Below are positions 18,723 to 29,318 of a stretch of 64,000 bases of DNA, one piece after another. The translations under genes were made by a program, and so were the position numbers. Under the pieces are notes generated by a model. The model saw nothing but the letters and a program-made list of their open reading frames with translations, was not told where the DNA came from and ran no database searches. Every line of letters begins with the position of its first letter. Position 1 is the stretch's first letter. Source of the DNA: Candidatus Ornithomonoglobus merdipullorum (GTDB lineage: Bacteria; Bacillota; Clostridia; UBA1381); contig DVNB01000083.1 of the NCBI GenBank assembly GCA_018714695.1, forward strand, positions 1 to 64,000, in the 5' to 3' direction.

Positions 18723-20999
18723 ATGGACAGAAAAGAAAAACTGATAAATTATATGTCGTCAAGCACATATGTACCGCTGAAGCTTGACGAGCTTGAGATC
18801 GTGCTTGACGTGCCCAAGGATGACCGCGGGGAGCTTGAGGAGCTGCTCTCGGAGCTCATAAACGAGGGCAGGATATTTAAAACGAAAAAGGGACGCTATT
18901 GCGCCGTGAGCGGCAAAACACTTACGGCGTCTGGAAAGCTCATGTGCAGCGCCCGCGGCGGGTTCGGCTTTGTGCGCCCGGATGAGGAAGGCGCGCAGGA
19001 TATATTTGTGGCGGCTGAAAACCTCGGCGGCGCATATGACGGTGACAGGGTGCTTGTGCGCATAGACAAAAAGGATAACAGCTACGGTCACAGTGAGGGA
19101 CACGTGACCGCTGTTATAGAACGCGGTAACGAAACCCTTGTGGGAATCATATCCGGGATAAAAAACAAAACGTACCGGTTGATCCCGGACAGGCGCTCGT
19201 TTTTCTCTCAGGTGCGTATCTCGCCCGCAAAGCTGGGCGGGGCGGCTGTAGGCGACAGGGTAATAGTAAGGATAGATGAGTACAACAAAAAGGGAAAGCC
19301 GGTCGGCGAGGTAATTACCGTGCTCGGAAGGGCGGACAGCGCCGAGAGCTGTCTAAACGGCATTATTTCGGAAAACGGGATAAGGGCACGTTTCCCGAAA
19401 CCTGTGACAGACGAGGCGGAAAAGGTTCCGGAGAGTGTATCCAAGTCGGCGATCAGGGGGCGTGAGGACCTGCGCTCCATGAAGATATTCACCATAGACG
19501 GCGATGATTCAAAGGATTTTGATGATGCCGTTTCGCTCGAAAAGCTCGATAACGGAAACAGCCTGCTCGGTGTGCACATTGCGGATGTGTCGCATTACGT
19601 AAAGGAGGGCTCCGAGCTTGATAAGGAGGCTTTAAAGCGCGCAACGAGCGTATATATGCCGCATAAGGTGATACCGATGCTCCCGAAAAAGCTGTCAAAC
19701 GGCATATGTTCTCTTAACCCGGGTACAGACAGGCTCACTTTTACGGTGTTTATGGAGATAGACGGGGACGGAAAGATCGTATCTCACAGGCTCGTGAAAT
19801 CGGTGATACACTCGTGCGAGCGTTTGACTTACAATAACGTGAACAAGCTGCTCGACGGCGATACGAGGCTGAGGGAGCGTTATTCCGAGATAGTGCCGGT
19901 GCTCGAGGCGATGGACAGGCTTTCGGATAAGCTTGCGTCGCTGAGGAGCGAGCGCGGCGCGATAGATTTCGATTTTCCGGAGACAAAGGTCATATGCGGA
20001 GAAGACGCGCAGCCGCGCGAGATAGCCGTAGCGGACCGCGGAAGGTCGCAGCGGATGATAGAATCGTTCATGCTTGCCGCGAATGAGACGGTGGCGGAGG
20101 ACGCATACTGGGCGGAGCTGCCTTTTGTGTACCGTGTGCATGAGCCGCCGAGCGCCGATAAGCTCACTGCGTTCAATGAGTTTATAAAGAATTTCGGATA
20201 TTCGCTGAGGGGAAAGCTGGATCCCGATACGATACACCCGAAGGATCTGCAGAGAATAGCCGAGCAGGCAAAGGGAACGCCTGAAGAGCTGATGATCTCA
20301 ACGGTGATGCTGCGCTCCCTCATGAAGGCGGGCTACCGTGACACGAACAGCGGTCATTTCGGGCTTGCTGCGCGGTATTACTGCCATTTCACTTCCCCGA
20401 TACGGCGTTATCCCGACCTTATGATACATCGTATACTTTCGGAGTATATAGACGGCGGGATAGACGACAGCGAGCACAACCGGCTCGTGCCGATAGTCAG
20501 GGAGGCGGCGGAGCAGTCTAGCGAGAGAGAGATAGCGGCTGAGAAGGCCGAGCGCGACGCGGAAGACCTTCTGAAGACGGTGTACATGCAGGCATATCTC
20601 GGCGAATCGTTCGATGCGGTAATATCGTCGGTCACATCGTTTGGGATCTTTGCAATGATGAACAACTCATGCGAGGGACTTATCCGGTGCGAGACGATGA
20701 CGGCGGACTATTTCGAATTTGACGAGAGCCGCCGCATACTCACGGGAAAGCGCACCGGCAAGGTATATAAGATAGGCGACAGGATACGCGTGACGGTAGC
20801 CGGGTGCAGCGTGCTTTTAAGACAGATCGATCTTGTATTGGAGGAGGACGCGAACCCGTCTCTTCTGCGGCGCGTGAGCGAGAGGGCTCAGAAAGCGGAG
20901 CGCAGAAGTGACGAGAAGAAGGAAAAGACAGGCAAAGCGAAACGGCGCGGGTATCAAAAACGAGGACGCCGCGGTAAACGCAACGGGAAAAAGAGATGA
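18723..20999 (+). CDS. rnr: Ribonuclease R
   Basis: RNB motifs (TIDGDDSKDFDDAVSLE, YCHFTSPIRRYPDLMIHR), C-terminal S1 and basic tail. Confidence 0.95.
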   Translation: MDRKEKLINYMSSSTYVPLKLDELEIVLDVPKDDRGELEELLSELINEGRIFKTKKGRYCAVSGKTLTASGKLMCSARGGFGFVRPDEEGAQDIFVAAENLGGAYDGDRVLVRIDKKDNSYGHSEGHVTAVIERGNETLVGIISGIKNKTYRLIPDRRSFFSQVRISPAKLGGAAVGDRVIVRIDEYNKKGKPVGEVITVLGRADSAESCLNGIISENGIRARFPKPVTDEAEKVPESVSKSAIRGREDLRSMKIFTIDGDDSKDFDDAVSLEKLDNGNSLLGVHIADVSHYVKEGSELDKEALKRATSVYMPHKVIPMLPKKLSNGICSLNPGTDRLTFTVFMEIDGDGKIVSHRLVKSVIHSCERLTYNNVNKLLDGDTRLRERYSEIVPVLEAMDRLSDKLASLRSERGAIDFDFPETKVICGEDAQPREIAVADRGRSQRMIESFMLAANETVAEDAYWAELPFVYRVHEPPSADKLTAFNEFIKNFGYSLRGKLDPDTIHPKDLQRIAEQAKGTPEELMISTVMLRSLMKAGYRDTNSGHFGLAARYYCHFTSPIRRYPDLMIHRILSEYIDGGIDDSEHNRLVPIVREAAEQSSEREIAAEKAERDAEDLLKTVYMQAYLGESFDAVISSVTSFGIFAMMNNSCEGLIRCETMTADYFEFDESRRILTGKRTGKVYKIGDRIRVTVAGCSVLLRQIDLVLEEDANPSLLRRVSERAQKAERRSDEKKEKTGKAKRRGYQKRGRRGKRNGKKR

Positions 21000-21003
21000 G
21001 GTG

Positions 21004-22158
21004 ATGGACATGAATGAGACGTTTGAAATAATAATACCTACGCTGTTCGGACTTGAATCGCTCGTGTCAAAGGAGCTTTACAGGCTCGGTTATGACACGA
21101 CGCGTGTGGAAAACGGCAGAGTGACTTTCAAGGGCGATTACGACGCGGTATGCCGTGCGAATATGTGGCTCAGATGCGGCGAGAGGGTGCTCATAAAGGT
21201 CGGCGAGTTCAAGGCAGAGACCGCGGACGAGCTTTACGAGGGCGTAAAGGCGCTTGAATGGGAGAATTTCATAGACCGACGCGACGCGTTCCCTGTAAAG
21301 GGGCGCACCACGCGGTCAAAGCTTGCAAGCGACAGATCGAGCCAGATCATGATAAAGAAGGCGATAGCCGACAGGCTGGGCGAGGAGTACGGCATTTCGT
21401 GGCTGCCGGAGGACGGCGTGACGTATCAGATACAGTTCACAATAATTGCCGATACTGTAACGCTGATGATAGACACGACCGGGGCGGCGCTCCATAAGCG
21501 CGGCTACAGGGCGCAGTCGAACCTTGCGCCGCTGAGGGAGACGATCGCGGCGGCGATGGTGATGCTGAGCTTCTGGAAATTCGAATATCCGCTTTCGGAT
21601 CCGTTCTGCGGCTCCGGTACGATCCCTATCGAGGCGGCGATGTTCAAGCGCAATATTGCGCCGGGACTTAGGCGGCGTTTCGCGTTCATGGATTTCCCGC
21701 AGATAACGGAAAGCATGGTAAGGGATATCATAGACGAGGCGCGCTCGGAGGTGCACGAGAACGTGAAGCCGGAGATATTCGCAAGCGATATAGATCCCGA
21801 AGCAGTGGAGCTGACTAAGCAGAATGCCCAAAAAGCGGGGGTAGGGGAGTATATAAACGCATTTGCAAAGGACGCGAGACGCATAAGCTTCTCAAGACCG
21901 TTGGGCACAATAATCACGAACCCGCCCTACGGTGAGCGGTTAAGCGATATAGATGAGTGCAAAAAGCTCTACAGGGACATCGGCAGAAACTTCTCGAAGC
22001 TTGACAGGTGGTCATATTACATCCTCACCTCGCACGAGGAATTCGAAAAGGAGTTCGGCAGGACTGCCGATAAACGCAGAAAGCTCTATAACGGCATGCT
22101 GAAATGCTGTTTGTATCAGTATTACGGCGCACCGCCGAAGAAAAAGAGGGAACAGTGA
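21004..22158 (+). CDS. THUMP-domain class I SAM-dependent RNA methyltransferase (RlmL/YpsC-like)
   Basis: THUMP N-terminus, DPFCGSGTIPIEAA, IITNPPYGERL. Confidence 0.9.
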   Translation: MDMNETFEIIIPTLFGLESLVSKELYRLGYDTTRVENGRVTFKGDYDAVCRANMWLRCGERVLIKVGEFKAETADELYEGVKALEWENFIDRRDAFPVKGRTTRSKLASDRSSQIMIKKAIADRLGEEYGISWLPEDGVTYQIQFTIIADTVTLMIDTTGAALHKRGYRAQSNLAPLRETIAAAMVMLSFWKFEYPLSDPFCGSGTIPIEAAMFKRNIAPGLRRRFAFMDFPQITESMVRDIIDEARSEVHENVKPEIFASDIDPEAVELTKQNAQKAGVGEYINAFAKDARRISFSRPLGTIITNPPYGERLSDIDECKKLYRDIGRNFSKLDRWSYYILTSHEEFEKEFGRTADKRRKLYNGMLKCCLYQYYGAPPKKKREQ

Positions 22159-22703
22159 TGGCACGGTATATAACTACATACACCGGAGCCCATTTCTATC
22201 CAACGGAGCCGAGAGCGGAGGATATATGTATCGAAGATATAGCTCATTCGCTCTCAATGCTCTGCCGTGCGAACGGTCACTACCGCAGATTTTATTCGGT
22301 AGCCGACCACTGCATAGACTGCGCGGCAGAGGCGGAGGCGCGCGGACTTGGAGACAGAATGGTGATGTTCTGTCTTCTTCACGATGCCGCCGAGGCATAC
22401 ATATCCGACATCCCGCGCCCGGTAAAGCGGGAGCTTGCCGGGATAGATGAGACAGAGGAGCGGCTGATCTGCATGATATTTGAAAAATTTGCGGGAAGGC
22501 TCCCGGATGCGGCAGAGATGAAACAGATACGCGAAATAGACGATGCGATGCTGTTTCACGAATTCAAGGCGAACATGGGTGAGATACTCGGGCAAGCTGA
22601 GATAAAGGCAAAACGCACATTTGAAACAAGACCGCCCGAGACAGCGGAACGGGGGTTTTTGGAGCTGTTTGATAGAACAGAAAAAGCGCTGCAAGCGCTG
22701 TGA
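22158..22703 (+). CDS. HD-domain phosphohydrolase (YfbR-like)
   Basis: RFYSVADHC, LLHDAAEAYISDIPRPVK. Confidence 0.8.
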   Translation: MARYITTYTGAHFYPTEPRAEDICIEDIAHSLSMLCRANGHYRRFYSVADHCIDCAAEAEARGLGDRMVMFCLLHDAAEAYISDIPRPVKRELAGIDETEERLICMIFEKFAGRLPDAAEMKQIREIDDAMLFHEFKANMGEILGQAEIKAKRTFETRPPETAERGFLELFDRTEKALQAL

Positions 22704-22713
22704 TATAACGGAG

Positions 22714-22821
22714 GTCAAGCTGATCAACGATAAAACGATGGTACCGCTGCGGTTCCTGTCGGAGAATATGGGCTACACGGTAACATGGGATGAGGCGGCA
22801 AGGACTGCTGTTATTGAGTGA
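22714..22821 (+). pseudogene. C-terminal fragment of a copper-amine-oxidase-N-like domain
   Basis: VKLINDKTMVPLRFLSENMGYTVTWDEAARTAVIE, no N-terminal part upstream. Confidence 0.65.
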
Positions 22822-22830
22822 GGGTTATTT

Positions 22831-24060
22831 GTGGAAAAATCAATGAATAAGAATATAAATAACATGAATATGTACAATGATCCTTTCAAGGAATATATAA
22901 AACAGGTCGAGCCGGATAAACGATATAAAGGCTATGTATGGAGCACTGCCATAGGACTTCAAGCGGTGGATGGGCTGAAGCCGTCAGAGCGGCTTTTGAA
23001 AACAGCCGTAGACAACATCGAGGGCAATATTTCCATCGAGGATGCCGAAAGCGTGATCGATAGCTATTATGCCGCAAGACCGCATAGCTCCGGAAGTGAC
23101 AGAACGGAAGAGGCGGACAGGGTGTCTGTGCGCATTGCTGCGATCCTTTCGGAAACGTCGTTTTCCTTTGCGGCTAGTGAATATATCGGTATCCATAAGA
23201 AGCTTTTTTCAGGTATATACAAACACGCCGGAAAGATAAGAGATTACAACATCACAAAAAAAGAGTGGGTCCTTGGCGGCGATACGGTTATATATGGAAA
23301 TGCTGCATACCTTCGTGAGACATTGGAGTACGACCTCGCCGAGGAACGGAAATTCAGCTATAAAGGACTTTCTCAGTATGAGATCATCAAGCATTTAGCA
23401 TATTTCATTTCAAGACTGTGGCAGATCCATATTTTTGGTGAAGGCAACACGAGAACAACTGCGGTATTCTTTATTAAATATCTAAGATCACTCGGCTATG
23501 ACGCTACGAATGATATATTTGCCGAAAATGCATGGTATTTTCGCAATGCGCTTGTAAGAGCGAATTATACCGATCTGAAGCGTAATATACATGAAACAAC
23601 GGAATATTTGGAGATGTTCATCAGGAATCTTCTACTGAATGAAAATAATGAACTTAAGAACCGTTATTTACACATCAATGGTCTGCTTGTGCCTGAAAAA
23701 CAGGCTATTGACAACGAAAATCGAGCTATTGAGGCAAAAAAGCAGGCTATTGACAGCGAAAATCGAGCTATTGAGGCAAAAAAACAGGCTATTGAAAGCA
23801 AAAATCAAGCTATTGAGACGAGAATAGAGGGACTCGGGTTCAATATTAACACAAAAAACAATGTGGTAATCTTATACTCAAGACTCGGTACGAGAGGTAT
23901 ATTTGGAAGAGGGATTGTTTCCGATGTCTGCGGTATCTCGTATTCGGCGGCGGGTATGCTTCTCTCAAAAATGAAGGAGCATGGGCTTGTCGAAGAAGTA
24001 AAGGGCCACGGAAAAGGAAAATACAAATTTGCAATTAACGATACAAACGAGATAGTTTAA
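22831..24060 (+). CDS. Fic family protein with heptad-repeat linker and C-terminal winged-helix-like region
   Basis: HIFGEGNTRTTAVFFIKYL Fic motif; AIDNENRAIEAKKQAIDSENRAIEAKKQ repeats; C-terminal HTH-like region. Confidence 0.85.
   Translation: MEKSMNKNINNMNMYNDPFKEYIKQVEPDKRYKGYVWSTAIGLQAVDGLKPSERLLKTAVDNIEGNISIEDAESVIDSYYAARPHSSGSDRTEEADRVSVRIAAILSETSFSFAASEYIGIHKKLFSGIYKHAGKIRDYNITKKEWVLGGDTVIYGNAAYLRETLEYDLAEERKFSYKGLSQYEIIKHLAYFISRLWQIHIFGEGNTRTTAVFFIKYLRSLGYDATNDIFAENAWYFRNALVRANYTDLKRNIHETTEYLEMFIRNLLLNENNELKNRYLHINGLLVPEKQAIDNENRAIEAKKQAIDSENRAIEAKKQAIESKNQAIETRIEGLGFNINTKNNVVILYSRLGTRGIFGRGIVSDVCGISYSAAGMLLSKMKEHGLVEEVKGHGKGKYKFAINDTNEIV
23701..23826 (+). repeat. Six tandem 21-bp in-frame repeats
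   Basis: Units such as CAGGCTATTGACAACGAAAAT / CGAGCTATTGAGGCAAAAAAG. Confidence 0.9.
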
Positions 24061-24061
24061 A

Positions 24062-24090
24062 GGGGGCTGCAGCAAAATGCATGCGCCCCC
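24062..24090 (+). terminator. Terminator of Fic gene
   Basis: GGGGGC...GCCCCC then GTGCTTATTTT. Confidence 0.6.
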
Positions 24091-24099
24091 GTGCTTATT

Positions 24100-26877
24100 T
24101 TATACCACGATCTCCGTGCGGCTCCCGCCTGCACGGTCTTTTTTTACTCTTATCTGCTTATCTATACGTTCTTTCAGCTCCGCTACATGCGAGATTATAC
24201 CGACGGTCCTGTTCCCTTCGGCAAGCCCGGAGAGCGCGCTTATAGCGTGGTTCAGCGCCTCGTCATCGAGCGAGCCGAAACCCTCGTCAACAAACATCGC
24301 ATCAAGTCGGATGCCGCCCGAATATGACTGTATCTCGTCCGAGAGCCCGAGCGCGAGGGACAGCGACGCCATGAACGATTCGCCTCCCGAAAGCGTGTTG
24401 ACGCCGCGCACCGAACCGTTGTAATGATCCTTAACGTCCAGCTCAAGTCCGCTCTGCGAGCGTATGCTCCCGTTCTCTGTGCGTCTCCGAAGCTCGTACT
24501 GACCGTCGCTCATGATAAGTAACCTCTCATTTGCGCGGGCAAGTATCCTGTCAAAGTAGATCGTCTGCGCAAACGTCTCAAGTGAGATCTTGTCCTTGCC
24601 GGTGATCACGCCGTTGAACGTGTCGGAGAGCGACCGCACTGCCGAAAGCTCTTTTTCGGCTTTTTCAAGCCGCGGCAGCTCGCGTCCGATATGATCTTTT
24701 ATGGACGTATTCGTTTTTATCCTGAGCATCAGCGTGTCGCGTTTCTGCGTTATTCCTGAGAGTTTTTCTTCAAGCTCCGCCGATTCCAAGCTTAATTTGC
24801 CGGTATCTCCGGCATCGGCCGCGGCTATCTGCTTTTTCAGTGTTTCCGCCGCAGCGCGGCTCTTTTCTGTCTCGGCGCGGCAGGTCTCATATTCCTTTTT
24901 TGCCTTATCAGCCGCCGATACGCGTTCGTCTATCCTGCGTCTTAATTCGTCTATGTGCCTCTGCGCCGCGCTCCCGCTCTCAAATGTCAGAGACGCCAAT
25001 ATTTCCGAATGACGTTTCTTGAGCGCCGCATGCTCTGTTTCGGCAGCCGCAAGCTCCTTCTCTGCGGCGTGCTGCTCATCGGAAAGCACCTCAAGCTGCT
25101 TTTCACCGTCAGCTATTACCGCCTCAAGTTCATCATACCGTTTGCGACCGTCTTTTGCCTCTTTAAGACTTATTTTAAGCATGTCGACTTCCTTTGAAAG
25201 CTCGTTGGAAAGCTCCGCAGCAGCATCTTCCAACGATCCAACGGTTTGTGTGTCTCCGAACAGCTTTGACGCATGCGCAAGCACGCTGCGTTCAGCTTCG
25301 TTTGCCTTCGTTTCTGCCGCAGCTCGTCTTGTGGAAGCTGCACTGGCATCGTTTCTGAGCTTTTCGACATTCTCCTTGATGGCTTTAAACTCTTCTTCGG
25401 ATGGGGCGTTTTCGGCTTTTTTTGCAGGATGCGGATGCTCTGTCGATCCGCATACAGGGCACGGCTCATTGGGCTTGAGTTCACTGTTGGCAAGTATTCC
25501 TGCCATGTTGGCGATGAACAGAATGTCTGCTTCTTTGTATGCGTCATGTCCCAACTTCAATTTTTCGTTTGCCTTTACGAAAGCCTTGTCTGCCTTCTCA
25601 AACTCTTTTTTCAGCTTGCCAAGCTTTTTAAACTCATCCGAAACAGCTCTGCATTCTTCGAGATTCTTTTCTACGCGCTCTATATCCGCCTGAAGCTTTA
25701 TGCACCTTTCACCGCAGTTCTTTAAGCGTTCACGTTCCGTTCCGAGATCCTCAAGCTCCTTAGAGAGCTTTTCACGCTTCGTTTCCGTGTTTTTCATATC
25801 AGTCTCAAGACAGCCGATCTTTTCCGTAAGCGCGTCGGTGTCCTTTCTGACCTTATCGGCATCGTCATAGGCGGAAAGCTCGCGCTCTATCGCCGCCGCC
25901 TCCACAAGCAAAGAGTCATTTTCCTTCAACGCTTTTTCAGCAGTCTCAAAAGCCTCCTTGAACTCCGAAAGCTTAGGCTCCGCGTTTTTCAAAAACTCGT
26001 TTTCCCTGTCAAGCTCCTTTTGCGCCTGCGCTTTTGCTTCGGCTTTACCTAGCTCTGTATTTAACTCGTCAAGCCGTTTTCTTATTTCCGACATGCTTTC
26101 CGAGAGCGTCTTTGCTTCGGCTTCGTCCTCGGCTATGACGTGACCGATAAGCTCCGGTATCTCTTTAGCATCAGGGAAACCGCCCAAGGTTCTGATACGC
26201 TCTACATCTTCGCAATAACAGCTCTCTTCGGAGCATTCCGTTTCGGAGACCCTGCTGCTTATGCTCTTTGATATATCGTCAAACTCGTCCGTAAGCTGTT
26301 TCTTTTCAGCTTTGAGCCGTTCCTGCAGCTTTGCGTATATGCCAGTATTGAATATCCTGCTGAGTATCTTTCCGCGCTCTTTGGTCTTTGCGAGCAGCAG
26401 CTTCAGAAAATCGCCCTGCGCTATCATCGCGATCTGCGAGAACTGCTCCTTGTCAAGCCGTATCAGATCCGTAACGGCGCGAGTAACGTCTCGCTCGGAG
26501 CTGACCGTCTCGCCGTTCGGATAAGTCAGGACAGCGTCGCCCTTCTGCATCGTAACTCCGCCGCCGCGCAGCTTCGGACGCTCGTAGGACGGACTGCGCC
26601 GCACGTTATACACCTTGCCGCCTATACGGAAATCCATATCGACGTATGTCGCGGTCTCCGGCTCGGCATATTTGCTTCTGAGACTGTCCGCCGTTCTTGC
26701 GCTGCCGCTCGCCTCGCCGTAGAGCGCATAGGATATGGCGTCGAATATAGTGGTTTTTCCGGCGCCCGTGTCGCCGGTTATAAGGTACAGTCCGCTTTCT
26801 CCCAGCTTTGTGAAATCTATTTCCTCTTTGCCGGAATAAGGTCCGAACGCTGATATTGTAAGCTTCAACGGTCTCAT
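24100..26877 (-). CDS. sbcC: SbcC/Rad50-type exonuclease ATPase subunit
   Basis: Walker A GDTGAGKTTIFDAI, CxxC zinc hook CPVCGSTEHPHP, LSGGESFMASLSLALGLSD, long coiled coils. Confidence 0.95.
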   Translation of the reverse strand: MRPLKLTISAFGPYSGKEEIDFTKLGESGLYLITGDTGAGKTTIFDAISYALYGEASGSARTADSLRSKYAEPETATYVDMDFRIGGKVYNVRRSPSYERPKLRGGGVTMQKGDAVLTYPNGETVSSERDVTRAVTDLIRLDKEQFSQIAMIAQGDFLKLLLAKTKERGKILSRIFNTGIYAKLQERLKAEKKQLTDEFDDISKSISSRVSETECSEESCYCEDVERIRTLGGFPDAKEIPELIGHVIAEDEAEAKTLSESMSEIRKRLDELNTELGKAEAKAQAQKELDRENEFLKNAEPKLSEFKEAFETAEKALKENDSLLVEAAAIERELSAYDDADKVRKDTDALTEKIGCLETDMKNTETKREKLSKELEDLGTERERLKNCGERCIKLQADIERVEKNLEECRAVSDEFKKLGKLKKEFEKADKAFVKANEKLKLGHDAYKEADILFIANMAGILANSELKPNEPCPVCGSTEHPHPAKKAENAPSEEEFKAIKENVEKLRNDASAASTRRAAAETKANEAERSVLAHASKLFGDTQTVGSLEDAAAELSNELSKEVDMLKISLKEAKDGRKRYDELEAVIADGEKQLEVLSDEQHAAEKELAAAETEHAALKKRHSEILASLTFESGSAAQRHIDELRRRIDERVSAADKAKKEYETCRAETEKSRAAAETLKKQIAAADAGDTGKLSLESAELEEKLSGITQKRDTLMLRIKTNTSIKDHIGRELPRLEKAEKELSAVRSLSDTFNGVITGKDKISLETFAQTIYFDRILARANERLLIMSDGQYELRRRTENGSIRSQSGLELDVKDHYNGSVRGVNTLSGGESFMASLSLALGLSDEIQSYSGGIRLDAMFVDEGFGSLDDEALNHAISALSGLAEGNRTVGIISHVAELKERIDKQIRVKKDRAGGSRTEIVV

Positions 26878-28010
26878 TGCTCCGCCTCCTTTATCTCATC
26901 AAAAAGCCTTCTCACAAGCTCCGCCTGCTCCTCGGTCATCTCCGTGCCGTTCTGACTTCTGTAAAAATCTGCGGCAAGCTCCATCGGCGTTCTGCGCTCT
27001 GATGCGGACAGCTCGCTGAGCTCCGGTCGGGTGCGGGTCGAGGTGTTGTCATAGGCAAGCTGCATTATATTGGGGTATATAGCACGCAGCCGGTCCATAG
27101 CGCGGGGTATCTCCGTCTCGTCCGTCAGCACGGCTCTTATGTAATCGTGTCTGTTCTCTTCGGTATATGACTTTCTGTCCGCCAGTTCGTCATACGTTCC
27201 GCGTATCTCGCGCAGATCGTGAAGCGGCTTGAGCGGACATTTCGTTATTTCGATATCACCCTTCCTTTTTATATCCACTATAGTCACCGACTTTTCATCA
27301 TTCGCCTCAGAGAACGAATATTTTAGCGGCGTTCCGCAGTAGCGTATGCGTCCGCCCTCCATACTCTGGGGTCGGTGGATATGTCCGAGAGCTGTATAGT
27401 CGAATTTATCGTACAGCGCCGCATCCACGTTTTCAAGCCCGCCGACTGACAGCTCCTCAGACTCGGATGTGACAGCCCCGGTCACAAACTGGTGAGAAAC
27501 GATAACGTTTCGTTCAGCCGGATACGTCTCTATCGCGCCTATAGCGGCAGCGAGCGCGTCATTGTGTGTCTCTATCTCCGCATCCGGGAAAAACCGGCGC
27601 ACGTTTGCCGGCTTTAGGAAGGGGAGAAGGTATATGTATATGGCTCCGTATTCGTCGTTTAATACGACCGGCTCGACGGATCCGGAATATACGGGTGAGA
27701 AATATATCCCGCCGCGTCTCATGACCGAGGAGCCGAACGCGACACGCTCTGCGGAGTCGTGGTTGCCGCTTATGATAAGCGCGGTCACTCCGGAATCCGA
27801 GAGCGAGGTGATGAATTTATCAAAAAGCTTTACAGCCTCCGCAGGCGGGATCGGCTTATCGTAAACATCGCCCGCGATAATTACCGCGCTTATATCCTCT
27901 TTTGCCGCAATATCAAGTATCTGATCAAGAATATGCTCCTGATCCTCAAGCAATGAAAACTCGTTGAGCCTTTTGCCGAGGTGCAGGTCTGAAATATGCA
28001 TAAATTTCAT
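26874..28010 (-). CDS. sbcD: SbcD/Mre11-type exonuclease subunit
   Basis: MHISDLHLGK, IIAGDVYDKP, ISGNHDS, LGHIHRPQ. Confidence 0.95.
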   Translation of the reverse strand: MKFMHISDLHLGKRLNEFSLLEDQEHILDQILDIAAKEDISAVIIAGDVYDKPIPPAEAVKLFDKFITSLSDSGVTALIISGNHDSAERVAFGSSVMRRGGIYFSPVYSGSVEPVVLNDEYGAIYIYLLPFLKPANVRRFFPDAEIETHNDALAAAIGAIETYPAERNVIVSHQFVTGAVTSESEELSVGGLENVDAALYDKFDYTALGHIHRPQSMEGGRIRYCGTPLKYSFSEANDEKSVTIVDIKRKGDIEITKCPLKPLHDLREIRGTYDELADRKSYTEENRHDYIRAVLTDETEIPRAMDRLRAIYPNIMQLAYDNTSTRTRPELSELSASERRTPMELAADFYRSQNGTEMTEEQAELVRRLFDEIKEAEQ

Positions 28011-28219
28011 ACCGCAATACATCCTTTCGATTAATTTGGTAATATTGTATCATACTTTTGTGAAAAAATCTATAGCAAACGACAATATTTGCAGCCGTAT
28101 TATATTTTTTGAAAATGCTATTGAAAAAAGACTCGGTTTGTGATAAGATATTACATATATTGATCAGAGAGGGGAAAATATATCGGTGCGTGTACGCGCC
28201 GTTTTAAGGAGGAACAGCT

Positions 28220-29284
28220 ATGCAAATGACATTTCGCTGGTACGGCGAAGGCAACGACAGCGTAACGCTCGATCAGATCCGCCAGATCCCGGGCGTTGAG
28301 GGCATCGTGTGGGCGCTGCACGGCAAGCAGCCGGGCGAGGTTTGGGAAAAGGAGGAGATCGCCGAGGTCAAAAAGCAGCTTGACCGCTATGGCTTTAATA
28401 TGGATGTCGTGGAGTCGGTGAACGTGCACGACGACATAAAGATCGGGCTGCCGACGCGCGATAAGTACATCGAAAATTACTGCAAAACGCTCAGAAATCT
28501 GAAGGAATTCGGAGTAAAGGTGGTATGCTACAACTTTATGCCGGTATTCGACTGGACGAGGACAGATCTTTTTCATCCGGTGGGCGACGGCTCGACCGCG
28601 CTTTTTTACGAGAAGGACAAGATAGTTGATGATCCGGAGGAGATGGCAAAATACATACTTGAAAAGAGCGGGGATTACACAATGCCCGGCTGGGAGCCTG
28701 AGCGTATGGCAAAGCTCAGGGAGCTTTTTGAGGCGTACAAGCCGGTCACGAAGGAAAAGCTCTGGGAAAATCTGAAGTATTTCCTTGAGGCAATAATGCC
28801 GACATGTCACGAGTGCGATATAAAGATGGCGATACATCCCGACGATCCGCCGTGGGATATATTCGGGCTTCCGCGCCTTTTGGTAAATGAGGAGTCGATC
28901 GGCAGATTCGTATCGATGGTGGACGACCCATACAACGCGCTTACACTCTGTTCCGGCTCTCTCGGTGCAAACCCGGATAACAATGTCGCTGAGATAGTTA
29001 GAAAGTACTGCGACAGGATAGCGTTCGCGCATGTGCGCAACGTAAAGCATTTTGAAAACGGTGATTTCAGCGAGGCATCGCACCGCGACTGCGACGGTGA
29101 CACGGGGATACTGGAGATAATGAAGGCGTATCACGACTGCGGCTTTGGCGGATACATGCGTCCCGATCACGGCAGACATATCTGGGGCGAGAAGTGCAGA
29201 CCCGGCTACGGGCTTTATGACCGCGCATTGGGCATTATGTATCTTTTGGGCATCTGGGACACTCTCGAAAAATACGATATATAA
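28220..29284 (+). CDS. uxuA: Mannonate dehydratase
   Basis: TFRWYGEGNDSVTLDQIRQIPGVEGIVWALH, HPDDPPWDIFGLPR, RPDHGRHIW. Confidence 0.95.
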   Translation: MQMTFRWYGEGNDSVTLDQIRQIPGVEGIVWALHGKQPGEVWEKEEIAEVKKQLDRYGFNMDVVESVNVHDDIKIGLPTRDKYIENYCKTLRNLKEFGVKVVCYNFMPVFDWTRTDLFHPVGDGSTALFYEKDKIVDDPEEMAKYILEKSGDYTMPGWEPERMAKLRELFEAYKPVTKEKLWENLKYFLEAIMPTCHECDIKMAIHPDDPPWDIFGLPRLLVNEESIGRFVSMVDDPYNALTLCSGSLGANPDNNVAEIVRKYCDRIAFAHVRNVKHFENGDFSEASHRDCDGDTGILEIMKAYHDCGFGGYMRPDHGRHIWGEKCRPGYGLYDRALGIMYLLGIWDTLEKYDI

Positions 29285-29318
29285 AGACCGCGTGTCTGTA
29301 ATAAAGTCTGCAAGCTTG

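Noticed and set aside
23701-23826. CRISPR-like repeat array
   Set aside because: 21-bp units are contiguous without spacers and in frame with the Fic protein.
28184-28205. CGGTGCG-TGTA-CGCGCCG-TTTT upstream of uxuA as an attenuator
   Set aside because: Only 7 bp with a wobble and it lies next to the RBS; too weak to support.
28151-29179. 342-aa minus-strand ORF
   Set aside because: Antisense shadow of uxuA, low-complexity basic and Leu/His-rich translation, no RBS.
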